64,000 nucleotides of DNA from Anderseniella sp039978075 (lineage in GTDB: Bacteria > Pseudomonadota > Alphaproteobacteria > Rhizobiales > Aestuariivirgaceae), in the NCBI GenBank assembly GCA_039978075.1, contig JBDWCA010000011.1, positions 496,001 through 560,000 of the forward strand, given 5' to 3'. Both the position numbers and the translations under genes were made by a program. A model generated the notes under the pieces. The model saw nothing but the letters and a program-made list of their open reading frames with translations, ran no database searches and was not told where the DNA came from. Shown piece after piece: positions 48,420-58,557 of this stretch. Position 1 is the stretch's first letter. Each line of letters opens with the position of its first letter.

Positions 48420-49001
48420 ATGACGCTTCCCAATTTCATCACCATCGGCAGACTGTTTCTGGTGCCGGTTATCGTGTGGCTGCTCTATCAGTCGCTTTAT
48501 CCGGCGGCGTTCTTTGTTTTCGTGCTGGCCGGTATCTCTGACGCTGTGGACGGTTTTCTGGCCAAGCAGTTTGACCTGTCTTCTGAACTCGGCGCCTATC
48601 TCGACCCGATTGCCGACAAGGCGCTTCTGGTCACCATCTATGTGGTGCTCGGCATATTTGAGCACCTGCCGTCCTGGATCGTGATTATCGTGGTCAGTCG
48701 TGACGTGGCAATTGTCGGTGCTGTCATCTTGTCATGGCTGATGGACAAACCACTCAAGATGGAACCGAACATGGTGTCAAAAGCCAATACGGTAATGCAG
48801 ATATTACTGGTGATCGCCTTGCTTGCAGCGCTCGCCTTTTCTTCCGTGAACGCTACAATGGTCCTGGTGGGATCATCGACTACAGCGGCTCTCACCTTGG
48901 CGTCTCTTGCGGTCTATCTGCGTGACTGGCTACAACATATGGCGAATGGGGGGGCTGTCAGCCCGTCGGCCGGTTCTGCTGATGAAGGGGAAAAGCAATG
49001 A
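48420..49001 (+). CDS. CDP-alcohol phosphatidyltransferase family protein
   Basis: A 193-residue membrane enzyme. The catalytic motif is D-A-V-D-G-F-L-A-K-x8-G-x3-D-P-I-A-D, where the usual Arg after Ala is Lys, a conservative change. It joins a CDP-diacylglycerol to an alcohol in phospholipid synthesis, probably glycerol phosphate or phosphatidylglycerol. The ATG at 48420 gives the family's normal start; the longer frame lies in the DUF2066 gene end. ATGA overlap with the AI-2E transporter gene. Confidence 0.88.
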   Translation: MTLPNFITIGRLFLVPVIVWLLYQSLYPAAFFVFVLAGISDAVDGFLAKQFDLSSELGAYLDPIADKALLVTIYVVLGIFEHLPSWIVIIVVSRDVAIVGAVILSWLMDKPLKMEPNMVSKANTVMQILLVIALLAALAFSSVNATMVLVGSSTTAALTLASLAVYLRDWLQHMANGGAVSPSAGSADEGEKQ

Positions 49002-50092
49002 CTGTCCAGCGTCAGGTCTCCATATGGCTGATCGCGCTCGGCGCGATGATTGCATTCATGTGGCTGTTTGCAGAAATAATGCTTCCGTTTCTTGCCGGCA
49101 TTGTGCTGGCATATTTTCTCGATCCGGTCGCAGATGCCCTTGAACGTCTGAAGTTGCCGCGGCTGGCGGCAACCCTGGTAATTGTGCTGACCAGCGTGTT
49201 TTTGCTGGTGCTTGTTCTGCTGCTGGTTGTTCCACTCATCGGAGATCAGATTGGCAAGTTTGCCGAGCGCTTGCCGTCGAATGTGTCGACCCTGGTGACG
49301 TTGTTCAACGACCTTGCACCGGTCTGGATGAAAGATGCATTGGCCAAGACAAGCGCTACCCTGCCGGCGTCAGGTTCTGATATCGCTGCCAAGGCTGCGG
49401 TATGGATAGGCGGCCTGTTGCAGTCGATCCTGTCGGGAGGCCTGGCATTGTTCAACCTCATGTCGCTGCTGATCATCACGCCGCTGGTCACATTCTACAT
49501 GCTGAACGACTGGGACCGGATGGTCGAACGGGTCGATGGCTGGATACCGCGCGATCATGTTGCAACGGTGCGCGGTGTTGCACGCGATATCAATTCGGCA
49601 ATGGCCGGCTTCATTCGGGGGCAGGGCACCGTCTGCATGCTGCTTGGCATTTTCTATGCCGTCGCACTGATTGCCGCCGGATTGAACTTCGGCCTGCTGA
49701 TCGGCCTGACCGCGGGCCTGCTGTCATTCATTCCATTTGTCGGCGCCGCCATCGGTGGTGTTCTCGCCATCGCCACGGCACTGGTGCAGTTCTGGCCGGA
49801 CTGGGTGCAGATACTCATAATTGCCGGTATCTTTGCGATCGGCCAGTTCATTGAAGGCAATTTTCTGTCGCCGAAACTGGTTGGCCAGTCGATTGGTGTC
49901 CATCCTGTATGGTTGATGTTTGCCCTGCTGGCGTTTGGTTATCTGTTTGGTTTTGCAGGTATATTGCTGGCAGTCCCGCTTGCTGCTGCCATTGGCGTGT
50001 TGTCAAAGTTTTTCCTGAACAAGTACCTTGCATCGAAACTGTATCTGGGGGTGAAAAAGCGACGCCAAACCACACCACCTACGGGTGCTTGA
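48998..50092 (+). CDS. AI-2E/PerM family transporter
   Basis: A 364-residue membrane protein with about eight helices. L-A-Y-F-L-D-P-V-A-D-A-L near residue 50, F-I-P-F-V-G-A-A-I-G-G near residue 250 and G-N-F-L-S-P-K-L-V-G-Q-S-I-G are hallmarks of the TqsA/PerM family, whose members export AI-2 or act as ion antiporters. The substrate is unknown. It is coupled to the CDP-alcohol gene by overlap, and hdaA follows after 5 bp. Confidence 0.9.
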   Translation: MTVQRQVSIWLIALGAMIAFMWLFAEIMLPFLAGIVLAYFLDPVADALERLKLPRLAATLVIVLTSVFLLVLVLLLVVPLIGDQIGKFAERLPSNVSTLVTLFNDLAPVWMKDALAKTSATLPASGSDIAAKAAVWIGGLLQSILSGGLALFNLMSLLIITPLVTFYMLNDWDRMVERVDGWIPRDHVATVRGVARDINSAMAGFIRGQGTVCMLLGIFYAVALIAAGLNFGLLIGLTAGLLSFIPFVGAAIGGVLAIATALVQFWPDWVQILIIAGIFAIGQFIEGNFLSPKLVGQSIGVHPVWLMFALLAFGYLFGFAGILLAVPLAAAIGVLSKFFLNKYLASKLYLGVKKRRQTTPPTGA

Positions 50093-50097
50093 GTACC

Positions 50098-50799
50098 GTG
50101 CCTGCAAAACCTGCACACCAGCTCACGCTGGATTTGCCGCACCGGGTAGCAACAGGTCGGGATGACTTTTTGGTCTCCGGCGCCAACGAGGCGGCTGTGG
50201 CGGCAGTCGATGCATGGCCGGAATGGCCGTCGCCCGTCCTCATTCTTGTGGGCGCAGCAGGATCAGGCAAGAGCCATTTATGCGATGTGTGGTGTACCCG
50301 CGCCGATGCCGGAGTCGTGCCGGCCAGTGCGTTGGAAACGTCCACTGTGGCAGACCTGATGCGCACAGGTGCGGTGGCGGTGGAAGATGCGCCGGGTGAC
50401 GGGTTCGACGAAGTTGCCCTGTTTCATCTGATCAATCTGGCACGGGAGACTTCGGGCAGTGTGTTGATCACCTCCGGTGAATATCCATCACGCTGGAATG
50501 TTGCATTGCCTGATCTTGTCTCGCGTTTGAAGGCGGCGCAGGTCGCAAGCCTGGGTGATCCTGATGACGAACTGCTGCGCGGATTGCTGGTAAAACAGTT
50601 TGCTGACCGGCAACTGCATGTTGATGAAGCCGCCATCAGTTACATGGTATTGCGCATGGAACGCTCTTTTGAAGCCGCCCGCTCGCTGGTTGCAAGAATC
50701 GATGCCCGCGCCCTGGCTGATCGCGCTGAAATCACCCGGAACCTGGTTGCCAGGGTGATGCAGGATGATGCCGAAGCAAGCTTGCCGAATGATGACTGA
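50098..50799 (+). CDS. hdaA: DnaA regulatory inactivator HdaA
   Basis: A 233-residue AAA+ protein related to DnaA. Near the N-terminus it has Q-L-T-L-D-L-P, a clamp-binding motif, then a Walker A V-G-A-A-G-S-G-K-S-H and a sensor region (S-G-E-Y-P and R-L-K-A). With the sliding clamp it promotes ATP hydrolysis by DnaA and stops re-initiation. It has no DNA-binding domain. The start is the GTG at 50098, placing the clamp motif at residues ~8-14 as in the family. It is 5 bp after the AI-2E gene. Confidence 0.88.
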   Translation: MPAKPAHQLTLDLPHRVATGRDDFLVSGANEAAVAAVDAWPEWPSPVLILVGAAGSGKSHLCDVWCTRADAGVVPASALETSTVADLMRTGAVAVEDAPGDGFDEVALFHLINLARETSGSVLITSGEYPSRWNVALPDLVSRLKAAQVASLGDPDDELLRGLLVKQFADRQLHVDEAAISYMVLRMERSFEAARSLVARIDARALADRAEITRNLVARVMQDDAEASLPNDD

Positions 50800-50923
50800 G
50801 TAAGATTAACGCTCTTTGCGCTGTGTCACTGGGGTGGTTGTCATTGATGTGTTATATATCTCTAACAGACAGATCATAGACTGCAGTATTGGCGGCTCCT
50901 TTCAGCGCGCGGAACCAGGAAGC

Positions 50924-53128
50924 ATGAACCTCGAAAGTAAGGAAACCCAACAATTGGCGGACGCCAAACCGGCAGCCGTCACCGCGCAGGATCACCAGGA
51001 TCTGATCAAATCACCCAAGCGCTTCTTCAACCGGGAACTGTCGTGGCTGGGCTTCAACTACCGTGTGCTCATGGAAGCGCGAAACACGGCTCACCCTCTT
51101 TTTGAACGTCTCCGCTTCCTGTCCATTTCCGGCAACAACCTGGATGAGTTCTACATGGTCCGCGTCGCCGGGCTTGCTGCCCAGATACGTGAGCATGTCA
51201 CCGACTTGTCCCAGGATGGCCTGACACCGGCCGATCAGTTGTCCAGCGTGCGCGCTGAGGCAAGCGAACTGATGGGCGAACAGGACAAGCGCTGGCACGC
51301 CTTACGCGAAGAGCTGCATGAAAACCGCGTCGAGCTTATCAATACCGATCAACTCACCAGTCAGGACCGGGCATGGCTGGATGAACGCTTTCACGAGCAG
51401 GTGTTGCTGGTGCTCACACCTATTGCCATTGATCCGGCTCATCCGTTTCCGTTTCTGCCCAATCGCGGTCTGATGATCGCGCTTCAGCTTGTGCGCAAGT
51501 CTGACGGCGAGCAGATGAAGGCGCTGGTGCAGGTGCCGCAGCAGCTGGAACGATTTACCCGTTTGCCCGGCAACAAGACCGATGATGACCAGTCGGTCGC
51601 ACGCTTCATCATGATTGAAGACATGATCGCGCATTTCACTCCACGGCTGTTTCCCGGATATCAGTTACAGGGCAGGGGCATATTCCGGATCCTGCGTGAC
51701 AGCGATATCGAGGTTGAAGAGGAAGCCGAGGATCTTGTGCGTTATTTTGAGCGCGCCCTGAAGCGTCGCCGCCGTGGCAGTGTGGTGCGTCTTGAAGTTG
51801 ACGGAGGGTGCCCTGAAAGCCTTCGTACCTTCATTGCCCGCGAACTCAATGCAGATGCCGAAGCAATTGTCATGTGTGATGGTGTTGTCGGATACGCCGA
51901 CACATCCCAGCTCATTATCGATGATATGCCGGAACACAAGTTTCCGCCTTACAATCCGCGCTTCCCGGAGCGTATCCGCGACCATGGTGGCGACTGTTTT
52001 GCAGCCATTCGTCAAAAGGACATTATTGTTCATCACCCGTATGAATCATTCGACGCCGTGGTGCAGTTTGTCCGACAGGCGGCTCGCGATCCGGATGTGG
52101 TCGCCATCAAGCAGACCTTGTACCGCACCTCCAATCAGAGCCCGATCGTTGAGGCACTGGTCATGGCGGCAGAGGCGGGGAAATCCGTCATGGCGGTTGT
52201 TGAACTGAAAGCCCGGTTCGATGAAGAAAAAAACATCCAGTGGGCGCGCAATCTGGAACGTGCCGGCGTTCAGGTGGTGTTCGGATTCGTGGAACTGAAA
52301 ACCCACGCCAAGACGTCAATGGTCGTCCGGCGCGAGGGCGGCCACCTGAGAACCTATGTCCATTACGGCACCGGCAACTATCACCCGATTACCGCGCGCA
52401 TCTATACCGACATGTCGTTCTTTACCTGTGATCCGGCCCTGTGCCGTGATGCGGCACGCCTGTTCAACTATGTCTCCAGTTATGCTGAGCCGACCGAGCT
52501 TGAACGCATTGCCCTGTCACCGCTGACGCTGAGTAAGCGTCTGATCTCACACATTGAAGAAGAGATTGTCCATGCCAAGGCCGGAAGACCGGCAGCCATC
52601 TGGGCGAAAATGAACTCTCTGGTTGATCCGGAAATCATCGATGCGCTGTATCGGGCAAGCAATGCCGGTGTTCAGATTGAACTGGTTATTCGCGGCATTT
52701 GCTGCCTTCGGCCCGGCGTGCCCGGATTGTCCGACAATATTCGCGTTAAATCCATTATCGGTCGTTTTCTGGAGCACTCGCGCATTGTCTGTTTTGGCAA
52801 TGGTGATGGCCTGCCAAGCGACAAGGCGCGCATTTACATCTCGTCGGCTGACTGGATGCCCCGCAATCTGCATCGCCGTGTCGAAACGCTGGTGCCGGTG
52901 GACACGCCAACCGTTCATCAGCAGGTACTGGACCAGATCATGGTCGCCAACCTCAAGGATAACCAGCAGAGCTGGCAACTGATGCCCGACGGCAGCTCAC
53001 AACGCATTGCACCAGGTCCTGACGAAGAGCCGTTTAACGCTCATGACTACTTTATGAACAATCCATCGCTGTCCGGGCGCGGAAGTTCTTTGAAAGATAG
53101 CCTGCCACCTGCTATTGCCGGTCGTTAA
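50924..53128 (+). CDS. ppk: polyphosphate kinase 1
   Basis: A 734-residue protein of normal PPK1 length. R-F-F-N-R-E-L-S-W-L at the start, S-G-N-N-L-D-E-F-Y-M-V-R, the catalytic histidine in H-H-P-Y-E-S-F and a second one in K-T-H-A-K-T are all family hallmarks. It makes polyphosphate from ATP at the membrane. The ATG at 50924 is used, with AGGAAG close upstream; the longer frame from 50816 is not family-like. ppx follows on the same strand. Confidence 0.95.
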   Translation: MNLESKETQQLADAKPAAVTAQDHQDLIKSPKRFFNRELSWLGFNYRVLMEARNTAHPLFERLRFLSISGNNLDEFYMVRVAGLAAQIREHVTDLSQDGLTPADQLSSVRAEASELMGEQDKRWHALREELHENRVELINTDQLTSQDRAWLDERFHEQVLLVLTPIAIDPAHPFPFLPNRGLMIALQLVRKSDGEQMKALVQVPQQLERFTRLPGNKTDDDQSVARFIMIEDMIAHFTPRLFPGYQLQGRGIFRILRDSDIEVEEEAEDLVRYFERALKRRRRGSVVRLEVDGGCPESLRTFIARELNADAEAIVMCDGVVGYADTSQLIIDDMPEHKFPPYNPRFPERIRDHGGDCFAAIRQKDIIVHHPYESFDAVVQFVRQAARDPDVVAIKQTLYRTSNQSPIVEALVMAAEAGKSVMAVVELKARFDEEKNIQWARNLERAGVQVVFGFVELKTHAKTSMVVRREGGHLRTYVHYGTGNYHPITARIYTDMSFFTCDPALCRDAARLFNYVSSYAEPTELERIALSPLTLSKRLISHIEEEIVHAKAGRPAAIWAKMNSLVDPEIIDALYRASNAGVQIELVIRGICCLRPGVPGLSDNIRVKSIIGRFLEHSRIVCFGNGDGLPSDKARIYISSADWMPRNLHRRVETLVPVDTPTVHQQVLDQIMVANLKDNQQSWQLMPDGSSQRIAPGPDEEPFNAHDYFMNNPSLSGRGSSLKDSLPPAIAGR

Positions 53129-53187
53129 AGGCAATGAGCGGTCAGGTTTTGATTCTGATCGGCACTTCAGTAGCGGGACAGGTCTGA

Positions 53188-54696
53188 GTGAACCCGGCCA
53201 AGAGACTCGACAGGATTAGCGGTGCACCGCCGGTTGCTGTGGTGGACATCGGTTCAAACTCCGTGCGCATGGTTGTGTATGACGGCCTGAGACGCGCGCC
53301 ATCGCCCATGTTCAACGAAAAAGTGTTATGTGCGCTTGGACGCGGTGTTGCTGAAACCGGGGCGCTGGATGAGGAGGCCTCAGAGCGGGCGCTGAACGCG
53401 ATCCGACGGTTTCGCGCTCTGTGTAACCAGATGAATGTCAGCGAAATCTTTTCCGTGGCGACCGCCGCTGTTCGCGATGCATCCAATGGCAGTGACTTCA
53501 TAATAAAAGCCAAAAAACTGCTCGGCGCTGATATCGGTGTTTTGACAGGGCGCCAGGAAGCGGCATTCGCAGCCAAGGGCGTGTTGTCCGGTATCCCTGA
53601 TGCGGAAGGTATTGTGGGCGATCTTGGTGGTGGTAGCCTGGAACTTGTCGATGTCTCGATGGGCAAGTTGCGCGATGGCATAACACTGCCTCTTGGGCCG
53701 TTGCGCATTCTGGGTGAAACCGGCCCTGATATCGAAGCTGCCACCAGATACATCGATGCCCAGCTTGACCGGGCCAAGTTGCTGCAGAACCTGGACGGGC
53801 GGACATTTTACGCCGTTGGCGGGGCCTGGCGTAACCTTGCTCGCCTGCACATGGCCCAGATCCATTATCCGCTGATCATTGTCCAGGGCTACACGATGGA
53901 CAGGTCAACATCGCTGTCACTGGCTGATTTTGTGTCAAGGCTGTCACCGGACACACTCAAGGGCATTGAAGCTGTGTCCAAGAGCCGCTCCGAAACATTG
54001 CCGCTGGCGGCACTGGTTCTTGAACGGTTGCTCGCACGTACCCAGCCTAAGAACATGGTGACGTCGATTTATGGCGTACGTGAAGGCCTGCTGTTCGGCA
54101 AACTCAAGAAACGGGTTCGCGATTCCGACCCGTTGTTGAATGCCAGTTGGGATTTTGCAAAGCGCTATGCACGATCGCCGAACCATGAACTGGAGTTGTG
54201 CCAGTGGACCAATGCACTGTTTACCAACGACAAGCACTCTGAAACCGAAGAAGAACGCCGCCTGCGCCATGCTGCCTGCATGATGGCCGACATCTCCTGG
54301 CGGGCAAATCCTGACTACAGGTCGGGCCGCGCGCTGACCATTATCTCACAGGCCTCCATTGTCGGGGTCGATCATCCGGGCCGGTTGTTCCTGGCTCTGG
54401 CGGTCTTCTTCCGCTACCAGGGCATCAACGCGAAACACGCCCCGCGCGAATTTGTCGACCTGATCCCGGAGGACTGGCTGGAACGTGCGCGCATACTGGC
54501 CGGTGCCATGCGACTTGCCTACGTACTGACCGGGGCCATGACCGGACTTCTGCCCAAGATCAAGTTGTTCATAGACGGCAAAAAGCTGGTGCTGGACATG
54601 CCAAAGAAGCTGTCCGATCTTTATGGTGAATCTGTCGCAAAGAAGCTGAACCAGCTGGCAGGAGCCATGGGCCTTGAAGCGGAAATACGCCGCTAA
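53188..54696 (+). CDS. ppx: exopolyphosphatase (Ppx/GppA family)
   Basis: A 502-residue protein. The ASKHA ATPase-like start is V-V-D-I-G-S-N-S-V-R-M-V-V-Y-D, followed by A-T-A-A-V-R-D-A and G-D-L-G-G-G-S-L-E-L. A C-terminal helical HD-like region follows from about residue 320. It releases phosphate from polyphosphate or pppGpp. It starts with a GTG 59 bp after ppk, so the two genes for making and breaking polyphosphate are together. Confidence 0.93.
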   Translation: MNPAKRLDRISGAPPVAVVDIGSNSVRMVVYDGLRRAPSPMFNEKVLCALGRGVAETGALDEEASERALNAIRRFRALCNQMNVSEIFSVATAAVRDASNGSDFIIKAKKLLGADIGVLTGRQEAAFAAKGVLSGIPDAEGIVGDLGGGSLELVDVSMGKLRDGITLPLGPLRILGETGPDIEAATRYIDAQLDRAKLLQNLDGRTFYAVGGAWRNLARLHMAQIHYPLIIVQGYTMDRSTSLSLADFVSRLSPDTLKGIEAVSKSRSETLPLAALVLERLLARTQPKNMVTSIYGVREGLLFGKLKKRVRDSDPLLNASWDFAKRYARSPNHELELCQWTNALFTNDKHSETEEERRLRHAACMMADISWRANPDYRSGRALTIISQASIVGVDHPGRLFLALAVFFRYQGINAKHAPREFVDLIPEDWLERARILAGAMRLAYVLTGAMTGLLPKIKLFIDGKKLVLDMPKKLSDLYGESVAKKLNQLAGAMGLEAEIRR

Positions 54697-54812
54697 CAGT
54701 CATCGCTGGAACTTGCGGCGATTTGGCCCTGCGACAGTATCTGCCTACTCCCGAGCCGACGGCAAGCCTATCTTGAAGTTGAAGCTGCTCCAATCGACTC
54801 AGGAACATGACA

Positions 54813-56228
54813 ATGCTTGATGGCTTCTCCGCTGAATTGCTTGCGCGCTTTCAATTCGCGTTTACGGTTTCATTTCACATTGTGTTTCCGGCCTTTTCCA
54901 TCGGCCTGGCGAATTACCTGGCCGTGCTCAATGCCTTGTGGTTGAAAACCGGCGATCAGACCTATCTGACATTATTCGAATACTGGAAAAAGATATTTGC
55001 CGTAGCGTTCGGGATGGGGGTCGTGTCCGGCATCGTCATGTCATACCAGTTCGGTACCAACTGGAGTGTGTTTTCCGACAAGACCGGGCCCATTCTCGGC
55101 CCGTTGATGGCTTATGAAGTGCTGAGTGCATTCTTCCTGGAAGCGGGTTTTCTGGGCATCATGCTGTTCGGGCGCAAACGCGTCGGCGACAAGCTCCACA
55201 TGTTTGCAACTGCCGTGGTTGCAGTAGGCACCTTGATGTCGGCCACCTGGATACTGGCGGTCAATTCCTGGATGCAAACCCCTGTCGGCTACTCCATCAA
55301 TGAAGCGGGACAGTTTGTGCCTGAAGACTGGTGGGCGATTGTCTTCAACCCGTCCTTCCCTTATCGCCTGGCCCATATGGTGCTTGCTGCGTTTCTCACC
55401 ACCGCCCTTGTTGTCGGCGCAGTTGGCGCATGGCATCTGCTCAAGGACAGGAAACACAAGCCGGCTCGCGTGATGTTCTCCATGGCCATGTGGATGGCAA
55501 CCCTGGTAACGCCCGTCCAGATATTCGCCGGAGACCTGCACGGGCTCAACACGCTTGAACATCAGCCGGTCAAGGTCATGGCGATGGAGGGCCATTTCGA
55601 CAGCTATCCGGACGGGGCGCCGCTGATTCTGTTCGGGATTCCAAACCAGGCTGAAAAACGCATCGATTTCGCCATCGAAATCCCGAAACTGTCGAGCCTG
55701 ATCCTCAAGCATGATTTGAATGCGCCGCTGGCCGGCCTCGACACTGTTGATGACAGGGACGAACCGCCGGTTGCCATCGTGTTCTGGAGTTTCCGGATCA
55801 TGATTGCACTGGGGTTTGCCATGCTGGGGCTTGGCATATGGAGCCTGTGGGCGCGCTGGCGCAAGGTACTGTACCGCGACAGCTGGTTACACATCGCAGC
55901 GATTGCCATGGGGCCATCGGGGTTTGTAGCCGTTCTGGCCGGGTGGGTGACAACGGAAGTCGGTCGCCAGCCATTCACCGTGTATGGTCTGTTGAGAACC
56001 AGTGACTCGCTTGCTCCCATTGCAGCGCCGGCTGTTGCCACATCCCTGATCGCCTTCATCATTGTGTATTTCTTCGTGTTCGGGGCAGGCGTGTTTTACA
56101 TCATGCGCATGATGAGCAAACCACCCGGCGGCGGCGGCGAGGAACTCAGCAAGGGGCCGTTGCGCAGCGCAGGTATAACACCTGCCGCGCAGATTGCCGG
56201 ACAGGAGGGCGCAGGCAATGGAATTTGA
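54813..56228 (+). CDS. cioA: cyanide-insensitive bd-type oxidase subunit I
   Basis: A 471-residue membrane protein with about nine helices. F-A-F-T-V-S-F-H-I-V-F-P-A-F-S with the heme b595 histidine, and G-R-Q-P-F-T-V-Y-G-L-L-R-T near residue 390 are family hallmarks. The Q-loop is short, as in CIO-type enzymes rather than E. coli-type CydA. It oxidises quinol and reduces O2 to water. The ATG at 54813 was chosen because AGGA lies eight bases upstream; the ATG at 54807 would be too close. Overlaps cioB by 11 bp. Confidence 0.92.
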   Translation: MLDGFSAELLARFQFAFTVSFHIVFPAFSIGLANYLAVLNALWLKTGDQTYLTLFEYWKKIFAVAFGMGVVSGIVMSYQFGTNWSVFSDKTGPILGPLMAYEVLSAFFLEAGFLGIMLFGRKRVGDKLHMFATAVVAVGTLMSATWILAVNSWMQTPVGYSINEAGQFVPEDWWAIVFNPSFPYRLAHMVLAAFLTTALVVGAVGAWHLLKDRKHKPARVMFSMAMWMATLVTPVQIFAGDLHGLNTLEHQPVKVMAMEGHFDSYPDGAPLILFGIPNQAEKRIDFAIEIPKLSSLILKHDLNAPLAGLDTVDDRDEPPVAIVFWSFRIMIALGFAMLGLGIWSLWARWRKVLYRDSWLHIAAIAMGPSGFVAVLAGWVTTEVGRQPFTVYGLLRTSDSLAPIAAPAVATSLIAFIIVYFFVFGAGVFYIMRMMSKPPGGGGEELSKGPLRSAGITPAAQIAGQEGAGNGI

Positions 56229-57222
56229 TCTTCCTCATATCTGGGCGGCCATCATCGCCTTTGCCGTCCTGATGTATGTGGTGCTGGACGGTTTTGACCT
56301 GGGCGTCGGCATGTTGTTTGCGGTTGAACATGAAAAACATGATCGCGACATCATGATGAATTCGGTTGCCCCTGTCTGGGACGGTAATGAGACCTGGCTT
56401 GTCATGGGCGGTGGTGGATTGTTTGCGGTGTTTCCACTGGCCTACGCCACAGTGCTGCCGGCTCTCTACATGCCGTTGATAATCATGCTGCTGGCGCTGG
56501 TGTTTCGCGGGGTTGCATTCGAGTATCGCTGGCGCACCAAACGCGGACAGTTTTTGTGGAACTGGGGTTTTTGGGGCGGTTCGTTTATCGCCTCATTCAC
56601 CCAGGGCATCGCGCTCGGTGCGCTGGTGCAGGGTATTTCCGTCACCGACCGTGCTTATTCCGGCGGATGGTGGGACTGGCTGACGCCGTTTTCGGTGATG
56701 ACGGGCATCGCTGTGGTGTTCGGTTACACGCTGCTTGGCGCTACCTGGCTGATCTACAAAACTGAAGGTCCCTTACAGGAAAGAATGCAGGCGCGAGCTC
56801 GCATTCTGGCTGTCATCACACTTGGCTTCATTGGCATTGTGAGCGCCGTCACGCCGTTTCTTGATCCGGTCTATGCCGAGCGCTGGTTTGCCTGGCCGAC
56901 GGCTGCCTTTTCCGCGATTGTGCCGTTGTTGCTCGCGGCCGCGGCGTGGAAACTGTACACAGGTCTGCGCGACAAACGCGACGCCACACCGTTTCTGGCC
57001 TCACTTGCACTGTTCATTTTGAGTTTTGTCGGCATTGGCATCAGCTTTTATCCGCACATCGTACCTCCGAGCCTGACGATTGCCGAGGCCGCAGCCCCTG
57101 ATTCAAGCCTGCTGTTCACGCTCGTGGGTGCAGCTTTGCTGTTGCCGCTGATCCTTGCCTACACGGCTTATTCCTACTGGGTGTTTCGCGGCAAGATGGA
57201 TCCGGATGAGGGCTACCACTGA
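56218..57222 (+). CDS. cioB: cyanide-insensitive bd-type oxidase subunit II
   Basis: A 334-residue membrane protein. V-V-L-D-G-F-D-L-G-V-G-M near the start, W-D-G-N-E-T-W-L and R-G-V-A-F-E-Y-R-W are family hallmarks. It is the second core subunit of the quinol oxidase. The ATG at 56218 lies inside the end of cioA with AGGAGGG upstream, and the stop overlaps the start of a third small gene (TGATG). Confidence 0.93.
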   Translation: MEFDLPHIWAAIIAFAVLMYVVLDGFDLGVGMLFAVEHEKHDRDIMMNSVAPVWDGNETWLVMGGGGLFAVFPLAYATVLPALYMPLIIMLLALVFRGVAFEYRWRTKRGQFLWNWGFWGGSFIASFTQGIALGALVQGISVTDRAYSGGWWDWLTPFSVMTGIAVVFGYTLLGATWLIYKTEGPLQERMQARARILAVITLGFIGIVSAVTPFLDPVYAERWFAWPTAAFSAIVPLLLAAAAWKLYTGLRDKRDATPFLASLALFILSFVGIGISFYPHIVPPSLTIAEAAAPDSSLLFTLVGAALLLPLILAYTAYSYWVFRGKMDPDEGYH

Positions 57223-57326
57223 TGCCGTCTTCCGCCAGCAGACTGATGTGGTTTGCCGCTTACTGGCTGGCCGGCGTAGCGGTCGTTGGCAGTGTTGCCT
57301 GGCTCATTAAGCTGGCGCTTGTCTAA
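57222..57326 (+). CDS. DUF2474/CydX-like small subunit of the bd-type oxidase
   Basis: A 34-residue protein with one membrane helix (W-F-A-A-Y-W-L-A-G-V-A-V-V-G-S-V). The W-x-x-x-Y-W-x-x-G pattern and position right after cioB match DUF2474 proteins, which are CydX-like third subunits. The ATG overlaps the cioB stop (TGATG). Such a short gene is easily missed. It ends 9 bp from the convergent rnd stop. Confidence 0.82.
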   Translation: MPSSASRLMWFAAYWLAGVAVVGSVAWLIKLALV

Positions 57327-57335
57327 GGTCTTTAC

Positions 57336-58487
57336 CTAGGCGCTGAAAATGTCCGGCTTGCCATCGCGGATGCCAATGGCCAGTTTGCCGGTTTTCAGGC
57401 CTTGCGCCACTTCGCCAAACAGTTCGTGCCGCCAACCGCGCATCATCTGCAGGTGATCTCCGCCATTACCGGCAAACTCTTCGATGTCGGCAGCGTTGGC
57501 AATCAGGCGCGGGGCGATGTTTTCGCGCTCGCACACCACCTTGAGCCCCAGCTTCAGGACATCGGCTATAGCGGATGCGCCTTCCGGTTGCGGGCCTTTC
57601 GACGGCGCAAGCGGTGGCAGTTTGTCTTTCGGCGTGGTCAAACCGGCCTCAATGGCCCGCAGGATCTCATCACCCAGCCCGCCATCCGCCAGTCCGCGCG
57701 GGAGCGCGCGCAATTTTGACAGGCCGGCCTTGTCACGCGGTGCCTGGGTTGCCAGTTCAGAAATGGCATCATCCTTGATAATGCGGTTTCTCGGCATGTT
57801 CTTGAATTGCGCGCGTTGTTCACGCCACTTTGCCAGGGCAACGGCAATTCCCATCTGCTTGGCATTGCGCGGACGGAACTTCAGGCGTTTCCAGGCATCA
57901 TCCGGGTTTGAAATATACGTATCGGCAGATGCGATAACCGCCATTTCTTCTGCCAGCCATGGAGTGCGGCCGTTTTCGGCCAGCATGTCGCGCAGCTTTT
58001 CATAAACTACGCGCAGATGAGTGACATCAGACAGGGCGTAGGTAAGTTGCTTGTCGCTAAGTGGCCGCCGGGCCCAGTCGGTGAACCGGGAAGACTTGTC
58101 GACCTGTTGACCGGCCAGCTTTCGGACCAGTGCTTCGTAGCCTACCTGATCGCCAAACCCGCACACCATGGCGGCAATCTGGGTGTCAAAAATCGGTGTC
58201 GGCGTGGCACCGGTTGCTTCAACGAAAATCTCCACATCCTGACGTGCCGCGTGAAATACCTTCAACACGGCCTCATTGGCCATCAATTGATGGAATGGCG
58301 CAAGGTCGATGCCGTCGGCCATCGGGTCGATGATTGCCTCTTCGCTGGTTCCCGCGATCTGGATCAGGCACAGGATCGGCCAGAATGTATGCTCGCGCAT
58401 GAATTCGGTATCAACAGTCACATAAGTGTCTGTGGAAAGCGTTTTACAGAGGCGGGCGAGGTCGTCGGTGGTGGTAATTATTTGCAT
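57336..58487 (-). CDS. rnd: ribonuclease D
   Basis: A 383-residue protein. The 3'-5' exonuclease domain (about residues 1-180) has the DEDD residues in V-D-T-E-F-M-R-E, F-H-A-A-R-Q-D-V-E-I-F and the Y-A-L-S-D-V-T-H segment. An HRDC domain follows near residues 205-290 (L-A-K-W-R-E-Q-R-A). It trims tRNA and other RNA 3' ends. The ATG at 58487 is used; a TTG 12 bases upstream is possible. Confidence 0.92.
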   Translation of the reverse strand: MQIITTTDDLARLCKTLSTDTYVTVDTEFMREHTFWPILCLIQIAGTSEEAIIDPMADGIDLAPFHQLMANEAVLKVFHAARQDVEIFVEATGATPTPIFDTQIAAMVCGFGDQVGYEALVRKLAGQQVDKSSRFTDWARRPLSDKQLTYALSDVTHLRVVYEKLRDMLAENGRTPWLAEEMAVIASADTYISNPDDAWKRLKFRPRNAKQMGIAVALAKWREQRAQFKNMPRNRIIKDDAISELATQAPRDKAGLSKLRALPRGLADGGLGDEILRAIEAGLTTPKDKLPPLAPSKGPQPEGASAIADVLKLGLKVVCERENIAPRLIANAADIEEFAGNGGDHLQMMRGWRHELFGEVAQGLKTGKLAIGIRDGKPDIFSA

Positions 58488-58557
58488 GGGCAGGGACAAA
58501 GCCAGAATGTTGGGCGCAAATCAAGCGCATCACTGCAATCTGTGGTTGAAAACACGG